This document shows, in pieces, positions 13,801 to 25,602 of a stretch of DNA of 64,000 nt (position 1 is the first letter of the stretch; every line of letters begins with the position of its first letter). The translations under genes and the position numbers were made by a program. The notes below the pieces were generated by a model. It ran no database searches, had not been told where the DNA came from, and was given only the letters and a program-made list of their open reading frames with translations. The stretch is from Neolentinus lepideus HHB14362 ss-1 (lineage: Eukaryota > Basidiomycota > Agaricomycetes > Gloeophyllales > Gloeophyllaceae): NCBI GenBank assembly GCA_001632425.1, contig KV425562.1:139017-203016 (forward strand). Direction: 5' to 3'.

Positions 13801-15882
13801 CGCCTGGTCCAGATCCTGCCTCAGGACAGAGTCCCTAAAGTGGGTGATGACCTGCGCTGGTAGCTTCGCTTCTTTGGCATCGATAGTCGAAGGTACGGAC
13901 TGGTCGTCCGGCCTGTCCTGTTTGGATCCTGATCCCGACGACCTTGGGCTTGCAACACGGACATTATATTCGTTAACGCGCGGCTTACCGTTGACGATAG
14001 AATCCTTCTCAATGTCGTGGTCTCCAGATTCGTCGCCCTTGTACACCTTGCCATTAACAGAGCATTGTCGGAAAACCATAACATTCTAAGAACAGTCAGT
14101 AAATTTGAAATGGAAGCCATCAATGGAACCACAGCTCACCTGGGTCAAAGTTCCAGTCTTGTCCGAGAAGATGTATTCAATTTGTCCAAGGTCATCCGAC
14201 AAGTTCCAGCTCCGAGCAAGCGTGGGCGTGCCAGTCTTCTCGTAATAAATTTCCTTGTCGAAGTATATGAATATGGCCTGGCATGTCCTCACGAACTCGA
14301 TAGAGATGTAAAGGGAGATAGGGACGATGTTCTGGAAGCTAGGGATCGCATATATCACGTTCGTCAATGATTCATGTAGCTATAAAGCAGACTTACGTGA
14401 TAAGAGCGAACGCCCAAGTAACAAGCCCATTAATGTGTGGGTTGTCGTCGGACCGGTTGTCATCGTACAACCATGGCGCATTCAACGGGTAATACTTCTG
14501 CTCCAGGACGGCGTCCACGATACCACACACGACAGCCATGACAGCGAGAATGAACAGGTTGATGAAGCTGTGGGTCGATGTAATTAGACGAGTCTGGCTA
14601 TCGCAGAAATCCTGGGCACTTACACTTGAGGATTCATCTGGCGCTCGACCTTGCTCCGTTTACTAGGCGCACCACCGGAGTTCAGCACGATCTTCGTGTC
14701 CGTACCGGTAAACAAAACAACGCCGATAACCCATTCTGTGTTCCTCAGAACCGTACCACGGAGTAGGATGTTCTGCAGTTCGACAGGATGCCTCCCGTCC
14801 TTGGTTACCACGGCAGCATTGAACTTGTACATGTTCACATCCGGCCTATCGCACTCGATATGGAATCCATTAGCCTTGTCTGCGCAAGCAGAAGCGGAGC
14901 GCAAATGCGTGAGAGCAGGTACGGCATTCCTTGACTTCAGGTTCGTCTCTCCGTCCAGATTCTTGGTCTCGACGTAGCAGACGTTCTCATCGTCCGACGT
15001 GGAGCAAATGAGGATATCCGCCGGAAACGACTCGTTATCCTTCAGCTTGACGATATCACCGACGCGTACGTCTTCCCATATCGTGTTCTTCCAGTGAGGT
15101 CTCCGAGAGTGGTGATGACCGAAGAGATGGTGACTATGGCTGGTCTCTCCTGTGCGAACAGAGTGGTCATCGTCGAACTCGATGTCGGGTTCGTTGGTGT
15201 CCGTAGTCTGAGTCTGAGCCTGAAGGGCCTCGGGAGGTGCAGCGTTCTCCAGATTCTCCGTGTCCAGATTCTGCGCCTCTCCGCCCTTCTTCACTTTCCG
15301 ATTTCTCCGAGCGCCGGGTAAGATACCTCGCACAAACGTCCTCGCCTTCCCAGCGGTAACATTGGGATTTGACCAATCACCACCGCCCAACACGCGTACT
15401 TCGGTGTAGTTGACGCGTTGATCTGACTGATGGCGCTTAACGTCCTCGTACCCGTCCTTCAAACCTGTGATAGCGAGGATGATGAGCAGGGGTAGAATAA
15501 CAAGACCTGCACTGATGGTTGAGAATATCGAAAAGAACTGTAGGATAGCAATGCCAAGGAAGAAGCTATAAGGGCGCATTAGGGACTGGAATCTGCATAG
15601 CGTTCAAGATACGCACACGTTCGCAACACGTCTAAACTGCTCCAGTAAATTCCGCGGTATGAAGGTAATCACGGTGTACTTCGACGTAATAACCTGGTTG
15701 GATACATATACATGTTCCTTCTTGATCCTCTCCTTGTGGTCATAATAGTCCTGTGGTAGATCCTCGTTCACGAACACCTTCCGGGGAGGCCCGATCTTCT
15801 TGGTACGCGAGAAGAGCTGTGCGACATCGAGAGCAGCAAACTTGCCGTACCAGGCCGCCAGGCCTGAGGGTTTCTCGAACAT
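10813..15882 (-). CDS. P4-ATPase phospholipid flippase, Dnf1/Dnf2 type
   Basis: Moves phospholipids from the outer to the cytosolic leaflet of plasma and late-secretory membranes. About 1450 residues over more than ten exons. Signature blocks in order: [11 protein letters not shown] near the N-terminus; the actuator loop [16 protein letters not shown] in TM4 ([13 protein letters not shown]); the phosphorylation site [11 protein letters not shown]; nucleotide-binding [12 protein letters not shown]; and hinge [13 protein letters not shown] segments fill the C-terminal third. The linker [17 protein letters not shown] next to the phosphorylation site resembles the Dnf1/Dnf2 branch rather than Drs2 or Neo1. 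The C-terminal tail is Arg/Ser-rich, a likely kinase target. Start is the ATG at 15882; the frame upstream opens only at TTG. Confidence 0.93.
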
Positions 15883-16443
15883 GAACGTCGTAGAGTTAGA
15901 AAGTAGAGGAGAACGCAAAGGCCGGCATGGGATAAAGATACGGACGGGAGAAAACTCGCGCAGAGGACCGCACGGTAGTCTCGCTCAGCAGCCTGACATC
16001 AGCCACCCGTGCCGCGTCGCCTCCGAGCCGATCGTGCTCGTCAGCGACCGAGAAGTTGCCTATTATGGAGCGTCGCAGTACCCGATGGACCCCGTCTGTA
16101 CCGGGTCAGCCGCCGGTTTCGTTTGAAACATCTTTCCCCGTAAATCCGACATTACATCGCCTTCCGCTTCATCAGATGCGGATGGCTATACATATACGGT
16201 TGCAACACAAGAAACCGGACAACTAAAATTCCAAACGAGTGTGGCTGGTTATCAAGACAAACAGCAAGCGGGCGGTACATTATTATCCCGTCAACGAGGG
16301 AGAGTTGTGTCCATCGAAGGAAGAAACAAACTAGGAAGAGGTATGGTATAATAAGAGCCTTTTAGATGCCATCCCACTGGCGCTGCGCTCATCCAAAGAA
16401 AGATGGTATACATAACCCACTCCAACTAGCGGGAAACCGGAGC
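15883..16443. other. Promoter region of the flippase and 3' flank of CDC10
   Basis: Both flanking genes are on the minus strand. This 560 bp should hold the P4-ATPase promoter and 5' leader, plus the CDC10 3' untranslated region. No ORF with family resemblance. Confidence 0.5.
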
Positions 16444-17772
16444 TCAGGAAGACATGGTGCTGGCTGTCTGTGCTGGCGCCGGGCGCGGGTTCGCCTGGTC
16501 CTTGAGCGCGAGCAACTGTTTCGAACGGAAGGCCTCGTAGTGGATCTGCGCAGTCGTCTCGATGAGGTCCTGCAAGTGAGTCCTAGATTCCCGGAGGTAA
16601 ATCAGCATTCTGCGGCCATGACAGTGGATCGCTCTCATGCTAACCTTGTGAGGAAATCCCTGAGGTGAACAAACTCGCAGTGTGCCGGGTCCTCGACGTT
16701 GACAACACCCCACCGGTTCTTCCGGCCACGGACGGTTTTGCCATCAATGATCACATTGCGCTCGGAGCCCACGACGGCGAAAGGAATCATGTTCTGCGAT
16801 GATGTAAGTCACACACGGTGCAAACCACGAGACAGCCGTGGCATACCCGAATTTGTTCGTTAACCTGGACCTCCTCCTCGTCATTCTCCTCCGTGTCGAA
16901 GGGGTACAGACGAATGTTGTGGTATACAAGCTCTTCCCGAATCTGTACTTCCAATAAGCGGTATATCAAACGCAAGTCACTTTGCTACAAACCCTCTGCT
17001 TGAAGATCTCTCTCTGCTCGAGCGTCAACGCGTCCGACTTGGCAATGATTGGGACGACATTAACAACCTCGCTGAGCTTCTTCATGACGATGACATCAAT
17101 AGGCCGGAGCGAGTGACCAGTGGGGTTGATAAAGAACAGGCAGCAGTGAATACGCGTGTCCTGGATATGGCGGTCGCGCATGGCAGTGAGCTCCTTGCGG
17201 AGGTACGCGCTGTGCTGGTCCTTAATGTACTTGATAATAGGATCCCAGCTGGACGAGAATCAAGGTCATAGCAAATGTTATTAAACATTTGAAAAGTTAT
17301 AGAGTACAAAATAGACATACCAGTCCTCGTTGTTAACCTGGTCACCATACCCCGGTGTGTCAACGATGTTCAACCGCAGCTTGACCTTGTTCTCGACGAT
17401 AACTACCAGCCAAATACACGTACATTCTCTATTCACTCCCAATAATTTCATAGCTACGCACCATGAGAAACAGCCTGGATCTCCGTCGTCTGCCTGACAG
17501 GCTCGTCCGCCTCCTTCCTCCCCTTCGAGTCAATCAGATGCGACGCGAAAATGGTGTTGATCAAAGTCGACTTTCCGAGCCCAGTTTGGCCTTTACACGT
17601 CGCGTCCTTGTCAGCTTCAAACCCTCCACAAGCCTCATAAAACACACTAACCAACGACGATGACGTTGAACTGGAAACCGCGCTTCAAGAGCTTGTGCTC
17701 AATCTGCTCGGTGATAGTGTCGAAACCGACATAAGACTGGGCACGGATCTCTTCAGGAGTAAGTGCTGCCAT
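16444..17772 (-). CDS. CDC10: Septin, Cdc10 class
   Basis: GTP-binding filament protein of the septin ring, used at septa, hyphal tips and clamp connections. The N-terminus reads SYVGFDTITEQIEHKLLKRG, as in Cdc10. The GTPase motifs are P-loop GQTGLGKST, G3 DTPGYGD and G4 AKSD, and the septin unique element includes THLQDLIETTAQIHYE. The protein ends soon after this (Pro/Ala/Ser-rich tail) with no coiled coil. That absence is the defining trait of the Cdc10/SEPT9-like central subunit and separates it from Cdc3, Cdc11 and Cdc12. Several 50-60 nt introns interrupt it. Start at 17772 gives MAALTPEEIRAQSYVGFD. All catalytic motifs are intact. Confidence 0.93.
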
Positions 17773-18227
17773 CGTGTAGAACTAGACCGAGAACGTTCAA
17801 GAGTGAAATAAAGAGGGGGGAGGGGGAGCACAGTGACGGCGACCGTTGAGCTGGACGAACGGAAGAATCGAAGCCTCTAATTTGGATGGTGGGAACCCCT
17901 AATCACATTACCATTTCTGGAAATGCATAATTGACAGGCAACACGAAATACGTTCCAAGCAACGATTCCAGCAATGGCATTGCTATCTACGACAACAACT
18001 GCATGTCAAATTCCATGGGGACCAGGAATGAATACAAGTAGGTTATGTAAATTGGCATTAAATTGCTCATTGCACGTGCTGTCTGTGCATTTCTGTTGTG
18101 TAACTTCTCTATGCCCGATGAAAATCCCCAAACCGTCCATGAACCTTCGGAAATCGAATGGCCTAAAGAACGGCACCCAACCTGTAGAAGCAACCACAAA
18201 TACGCAATGAGTACTCCGCGCGCATAT
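17773..18227. other. Intergenic: CDC10 promoter, AHA1 3' flank
   Basis: 455 bp between two minus-strand genes. Short frames in both directions show no family resemblance. The stretch just above CDC10 is rich in G on the + strand (pyrimidine tract in the mRNA direction), typical of a fungal promoter/leader. Confidence 0.5.
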
Positions 18228-19745
18228 TTACAGGAGACGCTGAGAGAAATAGGGTATCGCCATAGCCACTAGAAAAGTAATGATAGCAGCGACTGCTGTC
18301 CAAGTCCACAAAGAACTAGCAGCTTTTGGTACTGATTGCCCTCGCTGAGAGCTTTTTCGCGAGGAAGAGAATGACTTCTCCTCGGTTGGCGATGGCGGCC
18401 TATTTGACGACGAAGCACGAATACTGATGGGTACGTACCCAATCGATTTGAAACCGTGAATGCTACGATGTTTATCATCAGCTACCATAGAGGAACCATA
18501 GAGGAAAGTCGCGTACTAGTAGCCCTCCAAGTTCCTCGTGATCTCATCCTCCATGCCTGTAGGCACACCCTCGAGCGTCAGTTTTAGCAGAGTGGAATCT
18601 GAGCCTTGCTCGAGCGTAGTCGTTAACGTGCCATAGTGACCTGCAAGTGGAAGGCATATCAGGGTGTTATCCTTTGCATGAGATTTAAGAGCTGCTTACC
18701 TGACGGCCAGGTCGGGCTTTGGAGTGCCCAAGTCTGCTTGATCTCCTTCCCAGGCGTAAGTGAGATGTATTTGCCCTTCACGCCTCCTCCGAAAAGCGTA
18801 TACTCAGTATCGGGCTGGGCCTTGGACTAAACCAAGGCGTCAAGCATACATCATAAACCTGCATTCTCAGTGCAAGTGATGCGTACCTGAGCAGGATTTC
18901 GCGACCAAGCCGGTATCCTCTTCTCATCTGTAAGCAAGGAGAACAAGTCATCCGCGGCGGCCATGAACGAAGCCTCTACCGAGACGGTCGCCGTGCTCCC
19001 GGCAGACTCAGCCTTCTTGACGGGCTTGCTAGCGCTCGCCGCAGCAAGGCCCGTGCTAGTGGCTGACGTCGCGGATGCAGGGACAGATGGACTGGGGGTA
19101 CCGGCACGGCTCGAGTCGGTGGAGACTTGGACATCCCGTCCGTGTCTGTCGACGATGGCTTTGGGGAACTCGGCGAACTTGGCCTCGAGCAGCCTCGGGA
19201 GACGGCTCTTTGCGAGCTTGTAGAGAGCATCGACCGCGGGGGATGAGGTGGTCGAGAGGGTCCATTCGTACTGAGAGCAAAGACACGTCAACGTCTCGTT
19301 TACGTTCCTAATGGAAGTGTCCGCATAACTGGGACGCTGGGCGGGGGCTGAGAGCGCGTTACTTACCAGGATGTCCGAGACCTTGTCCACGACGTTCTCG
19401 TGCGAGACTTCCGGGAGGGTAAGCTTGCCAGATACCTCCGTTCCATCTGAAGCAGTACCAGACCAGGTAAGGTCGATCTTCACGTCGAAGATCGTGATAA
19501 GTCTGCGAGAGGGTGTCAGCGCCTCGGAATATGTATAATTCATGCATGGCGACGGACTTTGACTTCCTCTGACCCAACTCCACGTCCCCGTCCACATCAC
19601 TGACCGTTGATATCGAAACGGCCTCCTCCCCATCCCCCTTGACGCTAACCGCCACCAGCTCCTGCTCAAACCACGTCTTCGCCCAATTCGTCACATTCTT
19701 GTTCTTCCAGTGCCAGTTGGCCGTGCTCAGGGGCATAGCAGACAT
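18228..19745 (-). CDS. AHA1: Aha1, Hsp90 ATPase activator, with predicted tail-anchor extension
   Basis: Co-chaperone that stimulates the Hsp90 ATPase. Six exons (19558-19745, 19367-19502, 18887-19270, 18700-18826, 18517-18640, 18228-18462) sum to 1194 nt, 397 residues, fully in frame. The N-terminal domain begins with a WHWKNKN block and holds LTWSG; an Ala/Ser/Thr linker follows; the C-terminal AHSA1 domain has FMAAADDLFSLLTDEKRIPAW and LEGVPTGMEDEITRNLEGYY. The last intron (18463-18516, 54 nt, CTGAT branch) starts within a TAG. When spliced, the protein continues with IHGFKSIGYV, the expected final strand of the family, then a Ser-rich stretch and a hydrophobic helix (LWTWTAVAAIITFLVAMAIP) five residues from the end. 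Unspliced, it stops at 319 residues. A tail anchor is not known for yeast or human Aha1. A heat-shock element lies about 130 bp upstream. Confidence 0.88.
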
Positions 19746-19869
19746 CGTGGCAGATAATATAGACTCAGATTACTTGAAATGCAGGAAATGAAACCAAAGA
19801 GAATCCGAGGAGCTTTGCACTTGATGAAATCCATGTCTGAGGTACCAAGATTTATCGGCGCGGGGTGTC

Positions 19870-19884
19870 TTCTCCAGAACATTC
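19870..19884 (-). promoter_or_regulatory. Candidate heat-shock element upstream of AHA1
   Basis: TTC (19870-19872), GAA (19877-19879) and TTC (19882-19884) form a gapped HSF-binding array; the GAA-nn-TTC pair is perfectly spaced. It lies 125-139 bp upstream of the AHA1 start, a reasonable place for heat-shock control of a co-chaperone. Confidence 0.45.
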
Positions 19885-21497
19885 CACACCTTTCTTCCTG
19901 ACCACCACCATCATGTTACAATCTCTGCTGTCCTTGCCTATTGGCCATCGCAACGTTTTATTCGGGATCTGGAGGGCTTGTTATGAATGAGATGTCCGTC
20001 ATCAAGACCATCATCGCTGCGATAAACGAATGCGATGACAATATGCATATGCCAATCTCCGAACGCTGTGCTGTGTCTGGAGAAAATCACGAGGCCGCTA
20101 CAACAAGTACATGGATATGATTCTTATAAAATTCACTGCAGAGTAGATCTATCCTGACTGAATGTCGAACTGGGGTCCTTTACGCTGCCTCCTCGGACTG
20201 TCCAATGAAAGTCCAGTCCAAGGATTGCACCTCGACATTTGAATGTGACTCGTTCGTCTGCCCAATCTTATCTGTCCTCTTCCGTTGCTATTGAAACTGT
20301 ATATCAATAACGAATCTAGTGCTTCTCAATCAAACACCACTTAGGGATCGTCGTTTACTCTGGTTCGACCATATCACTGGTCTGGATTATCCTTCAATCA
20401 CGACATATGCATTCGTCGAGTGCCTCCTGGAAAGATCTTGAGCGTCCAATCCTTGTTCAAGGGCTCGTAGGTATCAATTCTGTTTGGTGCTCGTCCACAT
20501 GCATGTCCGCAACAAGGGAGCAAGTCGGTCTCGTTCGCCTTCTCTGACGAACGATACACACCGGAACGCAAGACTTAATTATGCCTGTCAATATTATTCC
20601 GACCTAGCACTATCAGATCATCGTAAATTCTCTATACTGGCCTTGTCTTACGTGCGGCGCGGGGTCGAGCTCGGACTTTCAGGTTTTTGGAAAGACTTGG
20701 AGACCGATTATCATCTCCATCTCATTATAGCGAAGTCTCTATTGCACTAGGATCGCGGCAACCTGAACTTTCCGGTGGAAAGGCTCGAAGGAGAAGCGCT
20801 CTCTTTTATAGAGGGACAAAATCTTTCTTCCGTGGAACTGTTCGAAGGCGAGATACCGAAGAACAATCCTTCACGCTTAGGAGGAAGGCTGCGCGTTAGT
20901 CTCGTGCCTCTATCTTTAACAGTAACACGGTCTAGCCGTACTATTAATGTCTTAGGATAGACCAGGCTATGAATACCGTGCACCTTTCTAGGTACTTCAA
21001 TACAGCTTTGCTGTAAACACGTCTATTATGGTCCTGAGTACAGGTACCTTGTTTATTAAGCTGAGTAAGTTTGGGTCCTCCAGGAAAGATCTGCCTGATA
21101 GAACATAGCTTGGAAGGTGATGGGAACAGCGTCAGGTGGGCAAGATATGTTCTGGGTGCGCGGTGGAAGTTGCTAATATGGTGTCGTAAGAATAGCCTCT
21201 TGAAGGAGGTAATAGTCAAATTCGTGGAGCAGGTTTTGGAGATAAATGGATTGGCGGGTCCACACCTGCCAGGAATATAGAAATCTGTACGAGGTACGCC
21301 GTTCTTTTGAAGCTATCAAATGAATGCAAAGAGACATGTTTGCAGTAACTTCATCAGCAAGGCAGCTACCCGCGGTACTGTGGCTGCGAGAGAAGGCGTC
21401 AACGAGTTTCTCACGTGTTGGCTGAATAAGAGGCATCCATAAGCGGAAGGAGCATTACCGCATCGGGCGGAGCAGGTGACGAGTGTATTGGATCGTG

Positions 21498-21505
21498 TGA
21501 CGTCA
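21498..21505. promoter_or_regulatory. CRE-like palindrome TGACGTCA
   Basis: Perfect ATF/CREB-type bZIP site 117 bp upstream of the start codon of the DUF3429 gene. Function is inferred from the motif and position only. Confidence 0.4.
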
Positions 21506-21621
21506 GGGCAGCCTCATCTCCCTTTAAACCCACACCATGCAATGCCTCCTGTTCATATCCAAACCCAGTTTTATCTCCCTCTCAACTCTAATCCCAACTC
21601 AAACCTTTCCCCGTCGTCGCC

Positions 21622-22825
21622 ATGAACACTCTCTTTGGCTCTGTCTCGAGGGCAGCTGCCCTACGTCGCGCTCCACTCGCGCTGCGTCGCCCACCCAATG
21701 TACATTCGTTCATCGCAAAGACGCTGGCTGAACGCGCCATCCCATTGACGGCGACTGTGCAGGCAAGAGGAGTAGCTTCGTCGGTGTCTGGAAGACCCGG
21801 GAGTCAGTCGGTGGGACATGCAGCTCAGAACGTGAGGGAGGAGTTGGGCAACTCTGCGGCGGATTTGGCCCGGTCGATTGCGGGTGGGAACATGACGTCT
21901 GATAACGTCGCACCTACGCAGAGGACCTTCGTGAGTAGAGACTTCGTCTAGGGTGACTCGCATCCGGTTGACTCAGACACCTGCAGCTTGGTATCACGAA
22001 CGCAGTCGCACACTCAGTTCCTCGGCCCTATATCACGGTCGGTCTGCTTGGTGAGTGATAGTAGTCCGGTTCACTGGCATATAATTTTGAGTTACTGTCT
22101 GAATAGGCGGTGTTCCATATATCGGCACTGCAGCCACCGTCGTCTACCTCGCCCGTCAGGCAGGGCTTGCAGTCGCCGGTGTGAACGTCGGCATGGACCC
22201 CGGTGTCGCCTCCACCATTCTTGACCAAGCTTTGAACATTCAAGTCACTTATGGTGCCGTCATGCTCTCCTTTCTTGGTGCTCTCCACTGGGGCATGGAG
22301 TTCGCTGGCTACGGTGGCTCTAAGGGCTACGCACGCCTCGCTCTGGGTGCTGCCCCGGTTTTGTACGCCTGGCCGACGCTCGCGCTCCAGCCTACGACTG
22401 CACTGATTGTGCAGTGGATTGGCTTCACGGTGTTGTGGTGGGCGGACTTGAAGGCTACTGGCGCTGGATGGGGTGAGTATATGCGCGAAAATACTCTCAT
22501 GAGCGTGGTTGACTGACGCGTATATGCAGCGCCGCAATGGTTCTCGCAATACCGATTCTACCTCTCCATCCTCGTTGGAACCTGCATTATTGGTAGCTTG
22601 GCTGGTACCTCTTTTTGGGGACCCGTCGCCGGCCACGGCCTGCTATCACACGACCTGAATATGATCCGCGCTGAGAGGAAGAGGGTGCAGCCCGAGAGGA
22701 CAGGCACTGTCGCTGGTGACGTCGAAGCCATTTCCGCTCCCGATGATGCGGACGTATATGTTGTGGTGAGGAAGAAGTCGGCGGCTTCTGAGGGTAGCGA
22801 GGAGAATGGCAAAAAATCGGAATAA
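21622..22825 (+). CDS. DUF3429 membrane protein, probably mitochondrial
   Basis: Four exons (21622-21930, 21987-22050, 22107-22472, 22530-22825) give 344 residues. The first about 60 residues are rich in Arg, Ala and Ser with almost no acid (MNTLFGSVSRAAALRRAPLA), typical of a mitochondrial presequence. A DUF3429 domain follows with about five hydrophobic segments and conserved pieces VPYIGTAATVVYLA, VTYGAVMLSFLGALHWGME, YAWPTLAL and the FSQYRFYLSILVG helix. The C-terminal about 60 residues are charged. Family members include TMEM69-like proteins; no biochemical role is established, so none is assigned. Confidence 0.85.
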
Positions 22826-23233
22826 ATCGACGCGTCGAGGAAGAATTGTGATAATGTCACATGGACTACCTAATGATTGCCTTCTGTAACAAAACTGTAT
22901 TTGTATATGTCCATTTGTATGACTACTTTCCAGTTGCAATGAACGCCTCTTGAAGTCAAATGACGTATTGGTGTATGGAAGCAGAGGCCACACAGCCACT
23001 GCAGCGCCACCCAACGCGCGCAGCACGTGATGAGCACCCCGCATCAGGTGCCATTCTCGCTCGCGTGCATCGACCGCGTGTGGTGGTTACGGCGTCCTGC
23101 GCAGTGCGCAACCACTTGAACTGCCTTGCTTTGATACACGCTGGTTCAGCCTGTGGCTACACAGCTCTAATTCACACTATCTCTGCTTGGCGACTCTGAC
23201 AACCCGGACTGCGGGAACCCCACGTTGTACGAT
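22826..23233. other. Intergenic, promoter of the F-box/WD40 gene
   Basis: 408 bp, GC-rich near 23000-23100. No supported gene. Overlapping frames here are not conserved-looking. Confidence 0.45.
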
Positions 23234-25602
23234 ATGATAATTCTGGCGGACGAGGGTTTCACCGATGATGAACGGATCGGGGTGCAGAATAATTTACTGC
23301 TGGCTCCAGCTGCACGGGATGAGCTTCTCGGAGCGTCTGCGCAGGAAAGAGAAGGTGAACACAACATCCTACCGGTCCCTTTCTTTGCAGTGGCTGATAA
23401 TTGTGCGTAGAACTTGCTTTTGCTCTCCTAGCCTCTTTACCTAGATGTAGGGTGGCGAATATCCAGAGGCGTATTGCGCCTCTGTTGCAACTGGACATAG
23501 TGGGGGTGCGTGGTTTACTCCATGCGAATAACCGGCCGGGGTAACTTATAGTCTGGGTGTTGGTAGCTGTTGCCCACCGAGGTGGCCTTGCAGATACTCC
23601 CGCACCTGTCATGGCAAAGTCTAATTTCATGCTCCATGGTTAATCGCAAATGGCGTGTCTTGGCGATTGATCCAGTTCTGTGGAGACCCCTCTGCCAGCT
23701 GAAAGGATGGGAATGGAACGTCTCTCATATTCGGTCCCGCGAGTTCGAGCTTGACCAGATGAGCACTCTGGACGATGCCGAAGATTCTGATGATGAAGGC
23801 ATGGGCGATGAAGAGGACGCGCATGCGAGTCTGAGTCTAATTCCGCCTCAGGACGACTCCGGGTTTTTGTCCATGTCTATTCCATTGTCCAACAGTGATT
23901 CATTACAATCGCGGACAGCCTCTTTGGCCCCAGCCACGTACTACGACGGGTCTTTCCCGAAGCCGTGTGTTCCTTCGGCATCCTCGTGTCGTACGCAGCG
24001 CAAGCGCAAGGTACATGCTCGGCACTCCGCACCCGCGATCCTGCCCGCGGTGGACCCGTCCTCATCAGCGAGGCAGTACGACTACAAGCTGCTGTTCCTG
24101 ACACATGTCCGGCTGCAGAATCGCGTCCGCGACGCATCTTATCGGCTGTCGTTCCTGCAGTCTCGCGCAAGTCTCATCAATACGGCCGCTCTCACCATCG
24201 GCCACTCTAACACCATCTACTGCTTGCAGCTCTACACATATCCAGAGACCGGCAAGCAGGTGCTATTTACGGGTTCCAAGGACCGCACGATACGAGAATG
24301 GAACCTGACGCAGGAGAATGGAGGCGAGCGGTATGGAACGGTCGACAGGATCATCGAAGGCTTGCACGAATGTAGTGTACTGAGTCTGTGTGTCGGGCAC
24401 GGCTACATAGCAAGTGGCAGTAGCGACAGGAGGGTCGGTTTGTGGGATCTGGAACGGGGCGAACTTTGCGGAGCGCTTTTGGACCATGAGGACAGCGTTC
24501 TGTGCGTAAGGTTTGATGAGACCCGGTTGGTCTCCTGTTCCAAAGGTGGGCTTTGTGCGCCTGATCACGCTGAAGCAGTACACCCGAGCTAACAACGATG
24601 TATTTTTAATTTCTCAGACAGGACCGTGCGGGTATATTCATTCCCAAGCCTTGAGCCCCAGTTTCTGCTCCAGGGGCACAGAGCGGCGGTTAATGCGGTC
24701 TCCATCTGCGACAATTTAATTGCGAGTGCGTCCGGCGATCGCTCAATGCGGATATGGGACGCCGACACTGGTGCGCTCCTGCGGATTTTCGAGAATCATC
24801 ACAGTCGTGGGTGCGTCTATGTTATTGTCTTGCGGTGCACCTTGGGGCAGGCTGTTTTGCCTAGCGCCCATGGGAAGAGTATGAATCTATTGTCTGATGC
24901 TGTAATCATGCAGTTTGGCGTCAATAGACTTCAAGTATCCGATGGTATTATCGGGCTCGTCTGACAAGCACCTGCGATTCTTTAATATCGTCAGCGGGCA
25001 AGGGTGGTCGACGTCGCCGGACCTTGATAGTACACCTGTATCACTGACGGGCTTGCCTTCCTCACCACAATCTGCGACAAGGATGTGCGAGGCGTGCGGA
25101 ACTGTCAGAAGGCGGCGAGAGAACCCGCATAATGATTTGGTAAGGAGTGTGGCGTTCGGGGATGAGTTTGTTGTCAGCGGAAGTTACGATTCTACCGTGA
25201 AGGTGAGTGTCACTGCCGACCTCCGTGAACGCATTTCGGCATCGTGCCACTTCGTCTTCCTGCGACAGGACGCTGACGCGATTCAATTAGGTGTGGAGTA
25301 GGAAAACGGGTGCGCTCGTCGCAGACCTTACCAACGGTCATTCTGGTCGAATATTCTGCGTCGGCTTCGACCACACTAAGGTAAGGCGCAGTCTAAGTAT
25401 AGATCCTTGCGAGATCCCTCTGACACTGTGCCATCTTCCCTCCAGATTGTCTCTTGTGGTGAAGATCAGGTAAGACGTTTAGTCCGCCTTCTATCTGACC
25501 CCTTACTGATAACGGAGATGGTCCTGATTGTTCCGCGCGCTGTAGAGGATTTGCATCTGGGACTTCTCGCATGGTATCGATACGTCGTTCATCAAGTTGT
25601 AA
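23234..25602 (+). CDS. F-box/WD40-repeat protein, SCF substrate receptor
   Basis: Probable substrate-recognition subunit of an SCF ubiquitin ligase. Exons read: an acidic N-terminus from 23234; then VANIQRRIAPLLQLDIVG, the typical lead-in to the F-box; then the F-box LPTEVALQILPHLSWQSLIS ... NRKWRVLAIDPVLWR. An acidic/Ser-rich linker follows, then WD40 blades: LFTGSKDRTIREWNL, IASGSSDRRVGLWDL, RLVSCSKDRTVRVYS, IASASGDRSMRIWD, VLSGSSDKHLRFFN, VVSGSYDSTVKVWSR and IVSCGEDQ...ICIWDFSHG at the end. This gives about seven blades, enough for one propeller. The layout matches the Cdc4/Met30/Pof1 class, but the exact ortholog cannot be fixed by eye. A CxxC-containing loop (MCEACGTVRRRR) inside a blade is unusual. 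The first intron is the weakest join. Confidence 0.85.

Larger units (their letters stand above)
19746..21621. other. Gene-poor 1.9 kb between AHA1 and DUF3429 gene
   Basis: Apart from the AHA1 promoter and the promoter of the next gene, no supported gene. Frames of 60-90 residues on both strands at 20484-21436 overlap each other and show no recognised motif. Possible decayed mobile element, but no terminal repeats were found. Confidence 0.4.

Noticed and set aside
18228..18488. Separate 86-residue membrane-anchored gene directly after AHA1
   Set aside because: Its ATG is only 27 bp from the AHA1 TAG and in the same frame; a normal 54-nt intron joins the two and restores the expected Aha1 C-terminal strand, so it is better read as the last AHA1 exon.
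18510..18520. Programmed stop read-through in AHA1
   Set aside because: The context after TAG (TACGCG) is not a known read-through signal and splicing explains the structure.
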